Below are positions 18,075-28,800 of a stretch of 64,000 nucleotides of DNA, piece after piece (position 1 is the stretch's first letter; every line of letters begins with the position of its first letter). Source of the DNA: Segetibacter koreensis DSM 18137 (GTDB taxonomy: Bacteria > Bacteroidota > Bacteroidia > Chitinophagales > Chitinophagaceae); contig NZ_KB893381.1 of NCBI RefSeq assembly GCF_000374045.1, positions 1 through 64,000 of the forward strand, written 5' to 3'. The notes under the pieces were generated by a model. It saw nothing but the letters and a program-made list of their open reading frames with translations, had not been told where the DNA came from and searched no databases. The translations under genes were made by a program, and so were the position numbers.

Positions 18075-21000
18075 TTAATAGACTACTGTTATTAGAGCAT
18101 GTTTTTCCGTTTGCGGAACTGTTATTAACTCCTTATCCGCGTCCCATTCTTTCCATGGTCGTCCATTGATCATAACTTTCTTTATCGGCCTTGCAAATGG
18201 TGAGCGCACAAAGAATAATATCTTCGGACACGGTTTGGGTGGCAATTGAAGATCCGCTTCAACTGTTTGCGGTAATCGTCCCTGGCGTAAGGAATAACTC
18301 ACTTCGCCATATTCGGTTTGAGCTTTTTTTAGTTCAATATTTTGTCCGGCTTCGAGCCATCGACGAGGTGTGCCCGCAGCTAATAATAATGTATCTTTTT
18401 TTTCAGCCACTAAAAGATCACAAACCTGGCTGATGAAACGCGCTTCATCAGGACACTTGTAAAACGGCCCGCTACCATGTCCCCATTCGTGGTACTCTTC
18501 TGTATGGGCATTAACATCAGGATATAAACAGGAAACAAAATTATCATAGAGCCCACGTAACGTGGCAGGTATCTCCTGCCTTATTAAATATATCCCGACA
18601 GGGTTCTGAAGATTCGCCTGGAATACCATTCCTCCCCGGCTAAACCAATATTCATCATCCACCTTGCCATGCACATTAAGGTTTAAGGAAGACGATAGGG
18701 TGAGGTTATCTTCCCAGTCATCCAGTACCCAGTCTGCCATCGGCTCATCTGGGTCAATCAGGCCAGCCTTAAGCAGAACAATAGGACCATATAACGCTTC
18801 ACGAATAGCAGATAAACGCATATTGGGAGATATGCCTTTCTGGTAACGATCATAATACTGTGCTTTCTTGGTTCCAAAATAACGGAACTGTTGGTAAGGC
18901 CGTGATGGCACGTAAGGAACATAGGTATTGTTTCTCAACCGAACAACCGGGCTAAGTTCACTCGAGGTCTTTACGCTTTCCCTGATGTCATCATGATACG
19001 CTTTCGCAGCCTTTTTAAAAGAATCGGCTTGCGGGAGACCGGCTTTTTCAAAAGCTTTTGCCATCGTCTCCATGCCTAAACATGCATACGCATTGGTAGC
19101 ATACCAAAATTGCCAGTCATGAACATCTTCTAAAACTCCTGCCGGCAACAAACCGTAGTGAGGCAATTTATTACCTTTTTCATCTAATTGTTTCGTTTGC
19201 TCACGTTGTTGAATAATCCAATTAGCAGCTCTTATCATATGTGGGGCTGCTTTTAGCAACCATTCCCGATCGCCTGAATACAAATAGTGACTGGCCAGAC
19301 CCCATAGTACCGTCCCATGATGCATGTTGTACCCGTTACCTTCTGTCCAATTATAAACGCTATCAATCTTTAACCCATAAAAAACATCTTTTTGATCGCC
19401 GGTGAAAGTCCCGGGTAACTTCACACTTCCTTGTAGCTGCAAAAATGTATTTAGGTATTCGGAAGTAGTTTTGAAATCTCCTAGACGATCGAGCAGCAGC
19501 GTCTGGAAAATTGCTTCATTAGGATATCCCCAGTATGATAGAGCGGCTGCAGGAACCATATAAAGGCCGCTTTTCGGTTCCTTGGTTACGCTCATACGAA
19601 TGTGTGGAATAATAGCTTTTGCCATCTCATTAAACTTCCGTTCCGGCACATTGAAAATAATTGACTTTTCCACCAGCTCTCTCCAATACGAAGTCACCCT
19701 GTTTTTTTGAACCTCGTAGTTCAATGACGCCAGTTCGTTCTTATTAGCAGCAGTAAGGTCACCAACAAAAGGAAAGTAGAAATACAACGTTTCCGAAGAA
19801 TTGGGTTGCAGGAAAAATTGACGGTGAATTGTTCTCATTACGCCTGTGCTGTCGGCCAACAATTCGCTTTTAATCTCGGTTTTGTTCGCCGAAGGCATAT
19901 AGCACCTCAAGTAATTTTTTTGGTCTACTTCATCCACTAGGAATTCTCCTTCTTTAGCAAGATTTTTAATAGCCTTGTTAGCAGCGAGCCACACGTGAGC
20001 GGTATCTGCATGAAGAGATGGATTAGATACGGTGAGTTTAACCAGCAGCACAGCCGGTGTTTGTTCATCTCTTTTAGGATCATTCGGCGCTAAAGGACCG
20101 CCTAGCAAAACGGTGAAAGCTTCTTCCCGATAATTCAATCCCTTGTGGTTCCACGAAGACTGCACTACCGGCAGGTAATCGTTCAACATCGACACCTGGC
20201 AATTGTCCCTGGTCCTTTTAAAAACCGGGTCGTTGCCCGTGCCTATATTCCATCTAAGATCGTTTCCGATCCAATTACATCTTAAAAGCTCTTTGCCCTG
20301 CGCCTTTGTTTCCTGTTTATCCAGTAAAATGTTACCTCCCCATTGCACCGCAAATTTTTGCCAGCTCGCGTCAGAAGCGAGCGGAAGATCAATTGGTCCA
20401 CCGTGTGATCTATTTGTAGGATCGAGTGGCGGAATTTCATTCCTCGCTCTATCATACGTTTGTTCCGGTTCTTCTAAAATTCTTTCCCGTATCGTTTTAC
20501 CCTTTTCTACCTTTGATTTGGAAAAAGAAACATTATCATTTGCTTTGGTAATATACACATTGACATATGGAATATAGACAGGACCTTTTTCAACGTCATT
20601 CATTGAGAAAGAAAAGGTGCCGGCAGAAGATCGGAAAGTGACTACTGTTTCATCATTGGAACCGGGAAGGCTTTGAGTGGATGATGATATATCAGCAATA
20701 ATGCCCTTCGGTTTGCCATTCCAGTTTAGGACAAAAGCGTTATCACCTGTTTTTTTATCTGTCCTATCCCAATTCAGGCCGGAAAAAGTCTTTAAGTGGC
20801 CATTAAATACATCAATACTGCCAGCTATTCTTGAGTTCTTCTTCTGATTGTCCAGCAACTGAATCCTTATACCGGTATTTTTTTCTTTTGACGTCGAAAA
20901 AAAACGGACGGATCTAATCGCCTCATGGTTTACCGGGTATAGTAACCGGAGCTTCAATGTTCTTCGATAAGCAATTTGTCCAGGCAGGTAAGCTGCATTA

Positions 21001-21494
21001 GGATTTTCGTTTGTCGTCAAAGGCTGGAAGGTATATGTAACTGTGTTCCCATCTGCTTTAATATTAGTGGCTGCGGTTATCCACTTACCTTGCCAGGGAT
21101 CATCTTCTAAATCCTCCGTAGAAGGCATTTTGGGAGGCGCTTCAGGCCACGTTTTATGCCAGTATTGAACAATAGGCAATCGAGCCGCGTCATTAGCAAC
21201 GTTTGCTTCGTGAACGACCTCTATTCTTTCAATATCTCTTGCATTCCACCAAAACTCTCCAACATCTGACGAGTCTGTGGTTGTGTTCAAATTAAATTCC
21301 TTTAAGCCAACTGTTTTTCCTAAAGGATCCTTCGTTTTGCTCCATGTTTTAAGGACGCCAAATGGAGTAATATCCAGGCTTGCGCTTCCTTTATCAACAG
21401 AGGTAACCAGCGAAGAGGCTGGTTGAGCTATAGAAGAGCCGCATACCAGTAGGTTAAATACCCAAAAGAACAACAATCGGTTATGTACAAGCAT
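18075..21494 (-). CDS. Large exported (alpha/alpha)6-barrel protein, putative glycosidase of unknown family
   Basis: A 1139-residue protein with signal peptide (LLFFWVFNLLVCGSSIAQ). The N-terminal third is beta-rich with PWQGKWITAATNIKADG, like the sugar-binding parts of GH78-type rhamnosidases. Residues about 640-1000 form a helical toroid: IRAANWIIQQREQ, NMHHGTVLWGLASHYLYSG, NAYACLGMETMAKAFEKAG. The end has EYHEWGHGSGPFYKCPDEA and a final beta domain with PRRWLEAGQNIEL, as in GH toroid enzymes. I cannot name a CAZy family; GH78, GH127 or an unclassified group are possible. Position inside the PUL operon between GH36-like and GH97 genes argues for glycan side-chain removal. Candidate general acid/base residues cannot be fixed from one sequence. 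Confidence 0.65.
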   Translation of the reverse strand: MLVHNRLLFFWVFNLLVCGSSIAQPASSLVTSVDKGSASLDITPFGVLKTWSKTKDPLGKTVGLKEFNLNTTTDSSDVGEFWWNARDIERIEVVHEANVANDAARLPIVQYWHKTWPEAPPKMPSTEDLEDDPWQGKWITAATNIKADGNTVTYTFQPLTTNENPNAAYLPGQIAYRRTLKLRLLYPVNHEAIRSVRFFSTSKEKNTGIRIQLLDNQKKNSRIAGSIDVFNGHLKTFSGLNWDRTDKKTGDNAFVLNWNGKPKGIIADISSSTQSLPGSNDETVVTFRSSAGTFSFSMNDVEKGPVYIPYVNVYITKANDNVSFSKSKVEKGKTIRERILEEPEQTYDRARNEIPPLDPTNRSHGGPIDLPLASDASWQKFAVQWGGNILLDKQETKAQGKELLRCNWIGNDLRWNIGTGNDPVFKRTRDNCQVSMLNDYLPVVQSSWNHKGLNYREEAFTVLLGGPLAPNDPKRDEQTPAVLLVKLTVSNPSLHADTAHVWLAANKAIKNLAKEGEFLVDEVDQKNYLRCYMPSANKTEIKSELLADSTGVMRTIHRQFFLQPNSSETLYFYFPFVGDLTAANKNELASLNYEVQKNRVTSYWRELVEKSIIFNVPERKFNEMAKAIIPHIRMSVTKEPKSGLYMVPAAALSYWGYPNEAIFQTLLLDRLGDFKTTSEYLNTFLQLQGSVKLPGTFTGDQKDVFYGLKIDSVYNWTEGNGYNMHHGTVLWGLASHYLYSGDREWLLKAAPHMIRAANWIIQQREQTKQLDEKGNKLPHYGLLPAGVLEDVHDWQFWYATNAYACLGMETMAKAFEKAGLPQADSFKKAAKAYHDDIRESVKTSSELSPVVRLRNNTYVPYVPSRPYQQFRYFGTKKAQYYDRYQKGISPNMRLSAIREALYGPIVLLKAGLIDPDEPMADWVLDDWEDNLTLSSSLNLNVHGKVDDEYWFSRGGMVFQANLQNPVGIYLIRQEIPATLRGLYDNFVSCLYPDVNAHTEEYHEWGHGSGPFYKCPDEARFISQVCDLLVAEKKDTLLLAAGTPRRWLEAGQNIELKKAQTEYGEVSYSLRQGRLPQTVEADLQLPPKPCPKILFFVRSPFARPIKKVMINGRPWKEWDADKELITVPQTEKHALITVVY

Positions 21495-21637
21495 ACAGGA
21501 TAATTCTATTCTTGAAATTATATATTATACTACTCCTTTTCATGATGTTACTAGCTTGAACCAAGCTTAAAAATATAGATACAGATATCATCAGCCTTAG
21601 TAAACTTTGCATGATATCAGCACCTTTTTTCGAAAAA

Positions 21638-23803
21638 TCATTTTTTTGCTCCAAAGAATATGATTTTCGCGCCACCTGTATCAAAAGTCATTTGTAAAAC
21701 AGCTCTTCCTTTTGCATCAAATGAAACCTCAACTCCTTCATTTTTCCAGGTATCTTTTGCTACTTTATTTTCTGAAACATAAGTGTACTTTCCCGGAATA
21801 GTTGCAAATACTACCATAACACCTTTGCCTGTTCTTTCATTAATTTTTTCATATATTTCAGGGCTCGTTCCTGTCTCACCTTGCCTCACGAGACTACTTT
21901 CGGTAATGTCATTTTTTACTTGTTTGTATACGCCCAGAACTTCATTAAAATATGCTATGCCTTTCGGCGATACTTTCATAAGCTCACCCCATAAACCGTT
22001 AGCACCGAGTATCAAAGAAGCGATATTGATGGTTTGCGAATTTCTTGGTTCATCGGACATATAAGGAGCAAAAAGTAAAATAGAAGGAATCCATTGATCA
22101 TAGTTTAAAACAGATCGGGCAAACCATCCCCTTGCCGGACCGGGATTGACAAATATATTAGTGTTGCCATTTTTCAACGGACTTTTGCCTTCGGCTGCCA
22201 GGTCGTAATTAGAATAGTAGGGCCCATTATTGATGAAGAAGAACTTTCCTGATGATAAAAACTGTAACCCTACAGTTCGCCCTTTTTCAGTTACATCGAA
22301 ATCAAAAATAGTGTGGGGGTAAGTTTTGCATACTTTATCTATTACTTTCGACATGTATATAGGAAGCTGAAATGCATAACTTCCAGCCCTTTCTTCTTCT
22401 GAATTATCAGTCGTACCGTGAAAATGGTGAGGATCATCACATCCATAAGAACCAACACCATCCCAATAAATATAAGTAATGCCTAATTTTTTTATCGTTT
22501 CAATTAATTTATCGGCATAGGCTTCCCAGTATTGACTTACTAAACAAAGATCAACACTTTCTTTTGTTTCCCATATTAGTTTCGGTTTGCTCTTTTCTCC
22601 CTTCCAGCTCATTACCGAAGAACGATTAGCTGTAAGCAATTTACTGTCAATAGCAGCGACTGTCGGGTTGAACCATAAGCCCAGCTTCATACCATAGTCG
22701 TCTAATTTTGCTTTCACTTGCTTAAGCGTGTCAGGAAAAAAAGAAGTGTTTACATCCCAGTCACCTGTTTTTGAAAACCATCCGGCATCAATTTCAAAAA
22801 TGTCTACGCCCATTTTTTTTGCAATATCTATTTCTTTAAGCGTAGTTGCCATGTTCATGCTACTTAAATAACTCCCGCTTACATCCCTATCACGCTCCTG
22901 CCTTCCCCATGAATTATAAAAAATATAAGGCTTACGACTTTCCAGGTTTTCTGTAATATAGCGAAGCATGAAGTTGCGGTAATGCTTTTGCAGGGCAGAC
23001 TGGTCGCCTTTTGCCCCACCTATCTCAAACCAAAGCGTTTCATATGCCTGTTGATGGTTTAATGGCTGATTATTTACGTAATTTGATTTCGCTGCCTGGA
23101 GCGATAAATCATGTGATGGATGAAATTGAAATTCGAGGAAACGGTCAGGCAATTGTGACCCGTGTTCATAAGCAAGTAGAAACTGTTCTTTGGGATCTGA
23201 AAAAACGATCATAGGCCCCATAGCTGAAAAATCGTCTTCAAAATAGCGGTTATCCAAAGCTTCTTCGTGCAGCAAATAAGCATGATATTTTTCATTAAAT
23301 TCTGAAAACCGTATTTCTTTAATACTATTGAACTTTTTTAAAGAAGTAGAACAATAAGTGAAATTATCTTTTCCACTTGTCTTTGTGAGCCGGTGATTAC
23401 CGGTGGTGTGCAACGCATATTGAAACCTGACAATGGGATTACCGGGAGAGACCCGAAAAAGTATACTAAGTTTTATGGAAGGATCAGAAACAATAGGCCC
23501 TTCAAATGTATATTCTTGAACTCCATTAGTAAGGTGAATATCCGGCTTTTTATCAAATACAGACACCTTTGCTGCAACTTTTCTGCCATCAATTTCAAAC
23601 ACCGGCACCTGCATACTCAACGTATTTTGTCCTTCGGCCAGCTGGTAAGTCCATAAGGTACTATTAGAATTATGCACAGCTATCTCGCATAAATTGTTTC
23701 CTATTTTACCTGCCTGACTTAGTCCCTCCGCCATTAACGCAACGGGATTACTTGCAGTAATTATAAATATAAAATATAGAAATATTCTTTTGTAGACTTT
23801 CAT
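21638..23803 (-). CDS. GH36-like alpha-galactosidase
   Basis: A 721-residue exported enzyme with signal peptide (RIFLYFIFIITASNPVALMA). The N-terminal beta-sandwich (about 30-290) is followed by a TIM barrel with PYIFYNSWGRQERD, FEIDAGWF, KLGLWFNPTVAA and Asp448 in YIYWDGVGSYGCDD, which lies where GH36/GH27 enzymes carry the nucleophile. The usual K-W-D motif is Y-W-D here, so this may be a divergent subgroup acting on other alpha-linked sugars. A C-terminal beta domain closes the protein. It is the first enzyme gene after SusD in the operon, separated from it by 190 bases containing a hairpin. Confidence 0.8.
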   Translation of the reverse strand: MKVYKRIFLYFIFIITASNPVALMAEGLSQAGKIGNNLCEIAVHNSNSTLWTYQLAEGQNTLSMQVPVFEIDGRKVAAKVSVFDKKPDIHLTNGVQEYTFEGPIVSDPSIKLSILFRVSPGNPIVRFQYALHTTGNHRLTKTSGKDNFTYCSTSLKKFNSIKEIRFSEFNEKYHAYLLHEEALDNRYFEDDFSAMGPMIVFSDPKEQFLLAYEHGSQLPDRFLEFQFHPSHDLSLQAAKSNYVNNQPLNHQQAYETLWFEIGGAKGDQSALQKHYRNFMLRYITENLESRKPYIFYNSWGRQERDRDVSGSYLSSMNMATTLKEIDIAKKMGVDIFEIDAGWFSKTGDWDVNTSFFPDTLKQVKAKLDDYGMKLGLWFNPTVAAIDSKLLTANRSSVMSWKGEKSKPKLIWETKESVDLCLVSQYWEAYADKLIETIKKLGITYIYWDGVGSYGCDDPHHFHGTTDNSEEERAGSYAFQLPIYMSKVIDKVCKTYPHTIFDFDVTEKGRTVGLQFLSSGKFFFINNGPYYSNYDLAAEGKSPLKNGNTNIFVNPGPARGWFARSVLNYDQWIPSILLFAPYMSDEPRNSQTINIASLILGANGLWGELMKVSPKGIAYFNEVLGVYKQVKNDITESSLVRQGETGTSPEIYEKINERTGKGVMVVFATIPGKYTYVSENKVAKDTWKNEGVEVSFDAKGRAVLQMTFDTGGAKIIFFGAKK

Positions 23804-23833
23804 TATGCGTAATGAATGCTTGTAGTAGATGCC

Positions 23834-23862
23834 CCTGAAGTTTCTTTACGTGCCTCTTCAGG
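23834..23862 (-). other. Hairpin between SusD and the GH36-like gene
   Basis: CCTGAAG (23834-23840) is the exact reverse complement of CTTCAGG (23856-23862), with a 15-base loop. It sits between the stop of SusD and the start of the first enzyme gene in the same operon. Such hairpins often lower transcription after SusCD or protect the SusCD mRNA from decay. There is no clear T-run, so a full terminator is unlikely. Confidence 0.4.
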
Positions 23863-23993
23863 TCACCACTTAAAATCTATTATGCACAAGCATATTATTT
23901 TTAACTCCTGATTATCAAAACAACTATTATTTCAATTAATGCGAAGAGTTCTGACGATGCAATGTGCCCAACTCTCCGTTAAAATCTTTACGA

Positions 23994-25829
23994 TTAATAT
24001 CCCGGATTTTGCACCAGTTGAGGTGCCCTGTTCATCTCGTCAACCGGAATAGGAACCCAATACATTTTTTTATCTGCAGGTCCCCGTTTCTGAACAACAA
24101 TCTGCCGCCATGTTGTAGTCACCGTATTATTATCCTTATTTCTTGTTTCAACAATATCAACTCCAGTCGCATCGGTAAGCGCCTGGCTTAAAATTTTCCA
24201 CCTCCTGATGTCATACCAACGAATATCTTCATATATAAACTCAATCCTTCTTTCATATCTTAATGCAGCGGTAATGTCACCAGTAAAATCAGGAAGACCT
24301 GCTCGGTTCCTTATGATATTGATGTATTTAGTTGCTTCGCCCGTCTCATTCAATGCCAAACTGGCCTCCGCATAGTTCATAAGAATTTCTGCATACCTAA
24401 ATTCAAACCAGGCATTCTCATTATTATTCGTTTCGGTGCCGTACACTTTATCGTCAAGGTATTTCTTAAAAGTGTATCCTGTGTAGGTTCCATCGTCGCC
24501 GTCAACAGGACCTTGCCGGGTGTCAATTCCAAATATTTTACTTACTTCCTGCCCATTCTGTATAGTGACACGAGTGCGTCTGTCATAAATTCCAAGAGGA
24601 TCTCTTCCGGCAAGATCAGCATAACGTTTTTGCCAAACTGCACTGTCGTATAATATCTCGGCATAAAACCTTGGCTCGCGGTTATAATACATATTCGGGC
24701 TCGTGTACCTGGTGGAGATATTTTTATAGAAACCGTTATTATCTACCTTGTAATGGTTTTTAAAATCTGATCCATCAGCCATTTGAAAAGCGTCTACGAG
24801 GTTTCCGGTAGGAGCATTACAACCATACATTACAAACCCGTTTGTGCCATTGATAAGGTTGATCTGGTTACGGCTTCCTACATCTTTCAAAAACATTTTC
24901 CCCCAGATAACCTCATTGCTTGACAGATCTTTTGCTTTGAAGAAATTAAAGTAACCTGCTGACACTGCTGCCTGGTCTGGAGCGCCAAAATCCTCGACCT
25001 TATATGTTCCCAGGTCCATTACCGCTTTTGCTGCGTTTTTTGCCGCTGTCCACAATGCAGTACGATCAGCGCTTTTATATCCTACAAATTCATTTTCAGC
25101 AGTACCGTCTGCGGTAAGATCACTTGCAGCATATAGTAAAAGTCTTGATTTCAGGGCAAGAGCGGCTCCTTTAGTTGCCCTTCCCATTTCCATGTCCGCC
25201 TTATCTCCCAGTAATGCAGCAGCGGAATCACATTGTCCTGAAATGAAATCAACTGTTTCTTTAAAACCTGATCGCTTGATGGAAAGATAATCTTCTCCTA
25301 TCTGAAAAGGTTGAGTAATAATGACCAGTCCACCATAATTACGGGCAAGTTGATGGTAACAAAAGGCCCTTAGAAACAGCGCCTCTCCTTTCATTCGTTC
25401 AGCTTGTGTTTTAATAGCCGCTTGTTGTGGTGCAGGGTAAGCGTCAGCAACTTTTTCTATGTTAGCCAGAAATATATTTAGTCTTTGAATATTCTTGTAC
25501 ATAACTCCCCAATTGGTATAATGGAAAGCCCAGTTGCCAAACGGACCGGTAGCGCTGGGTGAAATATTTCCTTGCAGGTAGTTTCCTGTTTCGAAACCAT
25601 GTGTATCGTGCGATTCATCTGAAATAGAAGCATAAGATAAATACCCAAAGCCGCCTTGTAAACTTTCATTATAAGTATTGAGCAGGTAGCGGTCGGCGAG
25701 GTTAATGTCTGAGAACACCAGGGCATCTGAAAATTTATCCTGGGGAGTTTTATCTAAAATCTTGCTACATGACGCAAGGAAAAAGATGGCGAGGGTTAAA
25801 AGTGGTATATATAGTTTAAAGAGTTTCAT
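23994..25829 (-). CDS. SusD/RagB-family outer-membrane glycan-binding lipoprotein (pair 1)
   Basis: A 611-residue SusD-type protein. The lipobox FLASCSKILDK gives Cys21 as the lipid anchor. ALFLRAFCYHQLARNYGGL in the TPR-like helical region and EFRYAEILMNYAEASLALNE, followed by RNRAGLPDF and YERRIEFIYEDIRWYDIRRW, are family hallmarks. It works as a surface lid on its SusC partner, holding oligosaccharide for import. It starts 48 bases after the SusC gene ends. Which glycan it binds is inferred from the alpha-galactosidase-type enzymes downstream. Confidence 0.95.
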   Translation of the reverse strand: MKLFKLYIPLLTLAIFFLASCSKILDKTPQDKFSDALVFSDINLADRYLLNTYNESLQGGFGYLSYASISDESHDTHGFETGNYLQGNISPSATGPFGNWAFHYTNWGVMYKNIQRLNIFLANIEKVADAYPAPQQAAIKTQAERMKGEALFLRAFCYHQLARNYGGLVIITQPFQIGEDYLSIKRSGFKETVDFISGQCDSAAALLGDKADMEMGRATKGAALALKSRLLLYAASDLTADGTAENEFVGYKSADRTALWTAAKNAAKAVMDLGTYKVEDFGAPDQAAVSAGYFNFFKAKDLSSNEVIWGKMFLKDVGSRNQINLINGTNGFVMYGCNAPTGNLVDAFQMADGSDFKNHYKVDNNGFYKNISTRYTSPNMYYNREPRFYAEILYDSAVWQKRYADLAGRDPLGIYDRRTRVTIQNGQEVSKIFGIDTRQGPVDGDDGTYTGYTFKKYLDDKVYGTETNNNENAWFEFRYAEILMNYAEASLALNETGEATKYINIIRNRAGLPDFTGDITAALRYERRIEFIYEDIRWYDIRRWKILSQALTDATGVDIVETRNKDNNTVTTTWRQIVVQKRGPADKKMYWVPIPVDEMNRAPQLVQNPGY

Positions 25830-25877
25830 ATCTATTTCTTATTTAATTCTAAATCTTAAAACTGATTTTAAAACTGA

Positions 25878-28800
25878 TTATAGGGAAATTCTTGCTCCGA
25901 CTGTAAACACTCGCATAATAGGATAACTATACACGCCAGGAGCAGGGTCGGTGGCAACGGTAGTGCGTATGCCGCCCACCTCCGGGTCAATCAGTTTGTT
26001 GCCAGAATACAGCAGGAAGAGATTTTGCCCGGACAAGTATATTTGCGCATCTTTAAGGCGTATCTTATTTTGTATACCTACTGGAATCGTATAAGCTAAT
26101 TGAAGATTTTTCAAACGTGCATAAGCTCCACTCTGATAGGAATAGTCCGTTACATAGTCATTCCTCCAATAAGCATCATTTCTATCAAAAGCTCTTGGCT
26201 TGTTAGCATTAATATTATCAGGGGTCCATCTGCCATCGGCATCATAAGCAAAATAATTACCGGCAAAACCCTGTAAGCCTACCAGTACCCTCCTGCTTGC
26301 ATTTGCCGCACCTTGCACAAGGCCATTCAGGCTCCAGTTCTTATAGGTTACGCTAAAAGAAACTCCATAAGTAATCTCAGGGTTAACAGTTTTAGTGTGC
26401 AATACCCGGTCATCAGAGTTGATCTGCCCGTCGTTATTATAATCCTGGATAATTATATCTCCGGGTATAGCTCCAGACACATGCGGAGTTTTAGTGATTT
26501 GCTCCTCATCTCTAAAGATACCTATAGAATGATAAACAAGTTCTGAACCCTGTGGTTTACCTGTTAACACCTGCCACGGAACGTTGCGTGCTGGTTCATC
26601 AAACTCTATCACTTTGTTTCGGGCAAATGCAATGTTCCCGTTGAGCGAGTAAATAAAATCTCTAACCTTGTTATTATATCCTAATGATATTTCAAAACCT
26701 CTGTTATCTACAATTCCAAAGTTTTCATCTGGCAATTGAATACCGGTAAAATCAGGCACAGATGCATTTCTTTTTACCAGGATGTTATTACGTCTCTGGT
26801 AGAAAAAGTCAGCATTCAGTGTAAAGTGGTTATGAAAGAACATCGACTCAAAGCCAGCGTTGTAAACATTTGCCACTTCCCAAGTAATATTTGGATTAGT
26901 AGCGCCTATTTGGCTAAGACCTGTTGAGTAACTTCTGCCGGATCCTAAAACATACCCGGTACTTAAAGAATATGCAGTCAGATATTGGAAGGGTGCAACC
27001 AAGTCATTACCCAATTGCCCCCACGACGCTCTCAACTTAAAGTAATCTATAAACCTGATATTATTTTTCCAGAAATTTTCGTTTGATATTCTCCAGCCTG
27101 CCAGTACGCTTGGAAAATTACCCCACCGCCCGTGTTCTTTTGAAAATCGTAGTGAACCATCCCTTCTCATCGAAAACTGGAATAAATACGTTTCCTTATA
27201 ATTATAGCTCAGTCTTCCAAAATAGTTGATACGCGAATCAAGCGACACGAACTCGTTGTTGTTCTTTTCCGCATCTCCCCCAGCGAACAGGTAAGGTAAT
27301 TGCGAACTAATGAAATACCTTCTATAAGCATCAATACCTTTACCATCATATTCAGAAGATTCGTAAGCAACAAAGGCACTTATATTATGCACTCCCTTAA
27401 TGGTAGCAGTGTAATCGGCTTTTATATTAAAGGTTTTCGTTCTGGCATCATCGTAAAAATCTCTTAGCCATGGTTCCGGCACTCCTTTTAATGTTCCTAC
27501 AAGGAAAGCAGAACCATCTTCCACTCCTGTGTTGCCCGCAGCCAGGTAAGCCGGTTCATCTAACTGGTAAAGTGTCCATGGTTTCTGAAATAATTTTCTT
27601 TGACCGAGATTAATATCATAAGCATAATAACTTGAAAGAGTTAAGCCTTTTACGCCCGGAATTTTAAGATTAGCACTAAAAATATTATTTGCCCTGTAAC
27701 GTTTAGAATTATCAAAACCCGTTTGATCTGTTACCGTTACTACAGGATTTTGACCATACGCAATGTCTGGTCCCGGCAGGCCGTTGGGATAAACTGCAGG
27801 AGAGGTTGGAAGGCTTTTAATTGCGCCATCGAGATTGAAGCCAGCATCTACGGAAGGATAATTCCTGTTTTCCTGCGAACCATTTATGTCAACTCCAAGT
27901 GTTAAATACTCGTTTACTTTAGCGTTAACTGTTGCTTTAAGATTATACCTGTTAAATGAAGTTGATGAATTTTTAAATATTCCATTTTCATATTCAGTAC
28001 CAAAAGAGACATAATAGTCTACCGCTTTATTTCCACCACTTAGTGCTACATTATGGTTCCGTGTCTGGCTGAATTTCCTGAAAGATGCATTTATCCAATC
28101 AGTATTAGGATGTGTCCATGGAAACTTTCCTGACTTATATTTTTCTATATCATCAAGTGAAAATTTCTTGTTTGCTTCGTCAACACCTCCATATGTTTGC
28201 ACCTCTCTAATCATTTGCGCATAAGAAACAGCATCGGCCATTTTTGGAAGTGCGGTTGGTGTAAGCAATCCCTGGTAAAAGCTATAATTAACAGTGAGAG
28301 GAGAGCCTTCTTTCCCGCGCTTAGTTGTAACAAGGATTACTCCGTTAGCAGCTCGTGCACCATAAATAGCAGCAGATGCATCTTTAAGAATGCTAATGCT
28401 TTCTACATCGCTTGGATTGATGGAATTTAAATCCCTTCCCAAAATACCATCTATTACAACAAGTGGTTCGTTGTTTCCCAGCGTGGCCATTCCACGAATT
28501 AAAATAGTTGCTCCGTTATTTCCCGGCTCTCCGTTTGACTGCTGTACGACAGCTCCGGGAAGGCGTCCGGCTAATGCGTTGGAGATATTTGGAACAGGCG
28601 AAGAGGACAGCTCTTTGCTTCCAACAGTTACGACAGATCCTATAACATTTACTTTCTTTTGTGTGCCATACCCCACCACCACAACATCATTTAATGTTTT
28701 ATTTTCTGCTTCAAGTCTTACATTAACCGTAGTCTGTGATCTTACAGCAATTTCCCTTGAACCGAACCCAACGTAAGAAAGGACGAGGGTACTGTTGTTA

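Noticed and set aside
21481-21684. 67-codon minus-strand frame between the 1139-aa gene and the GH36-like gene
   Set aside because: It overlaps both neighbours, and although part of it is hydrophobic it has no family pattern or clear start.
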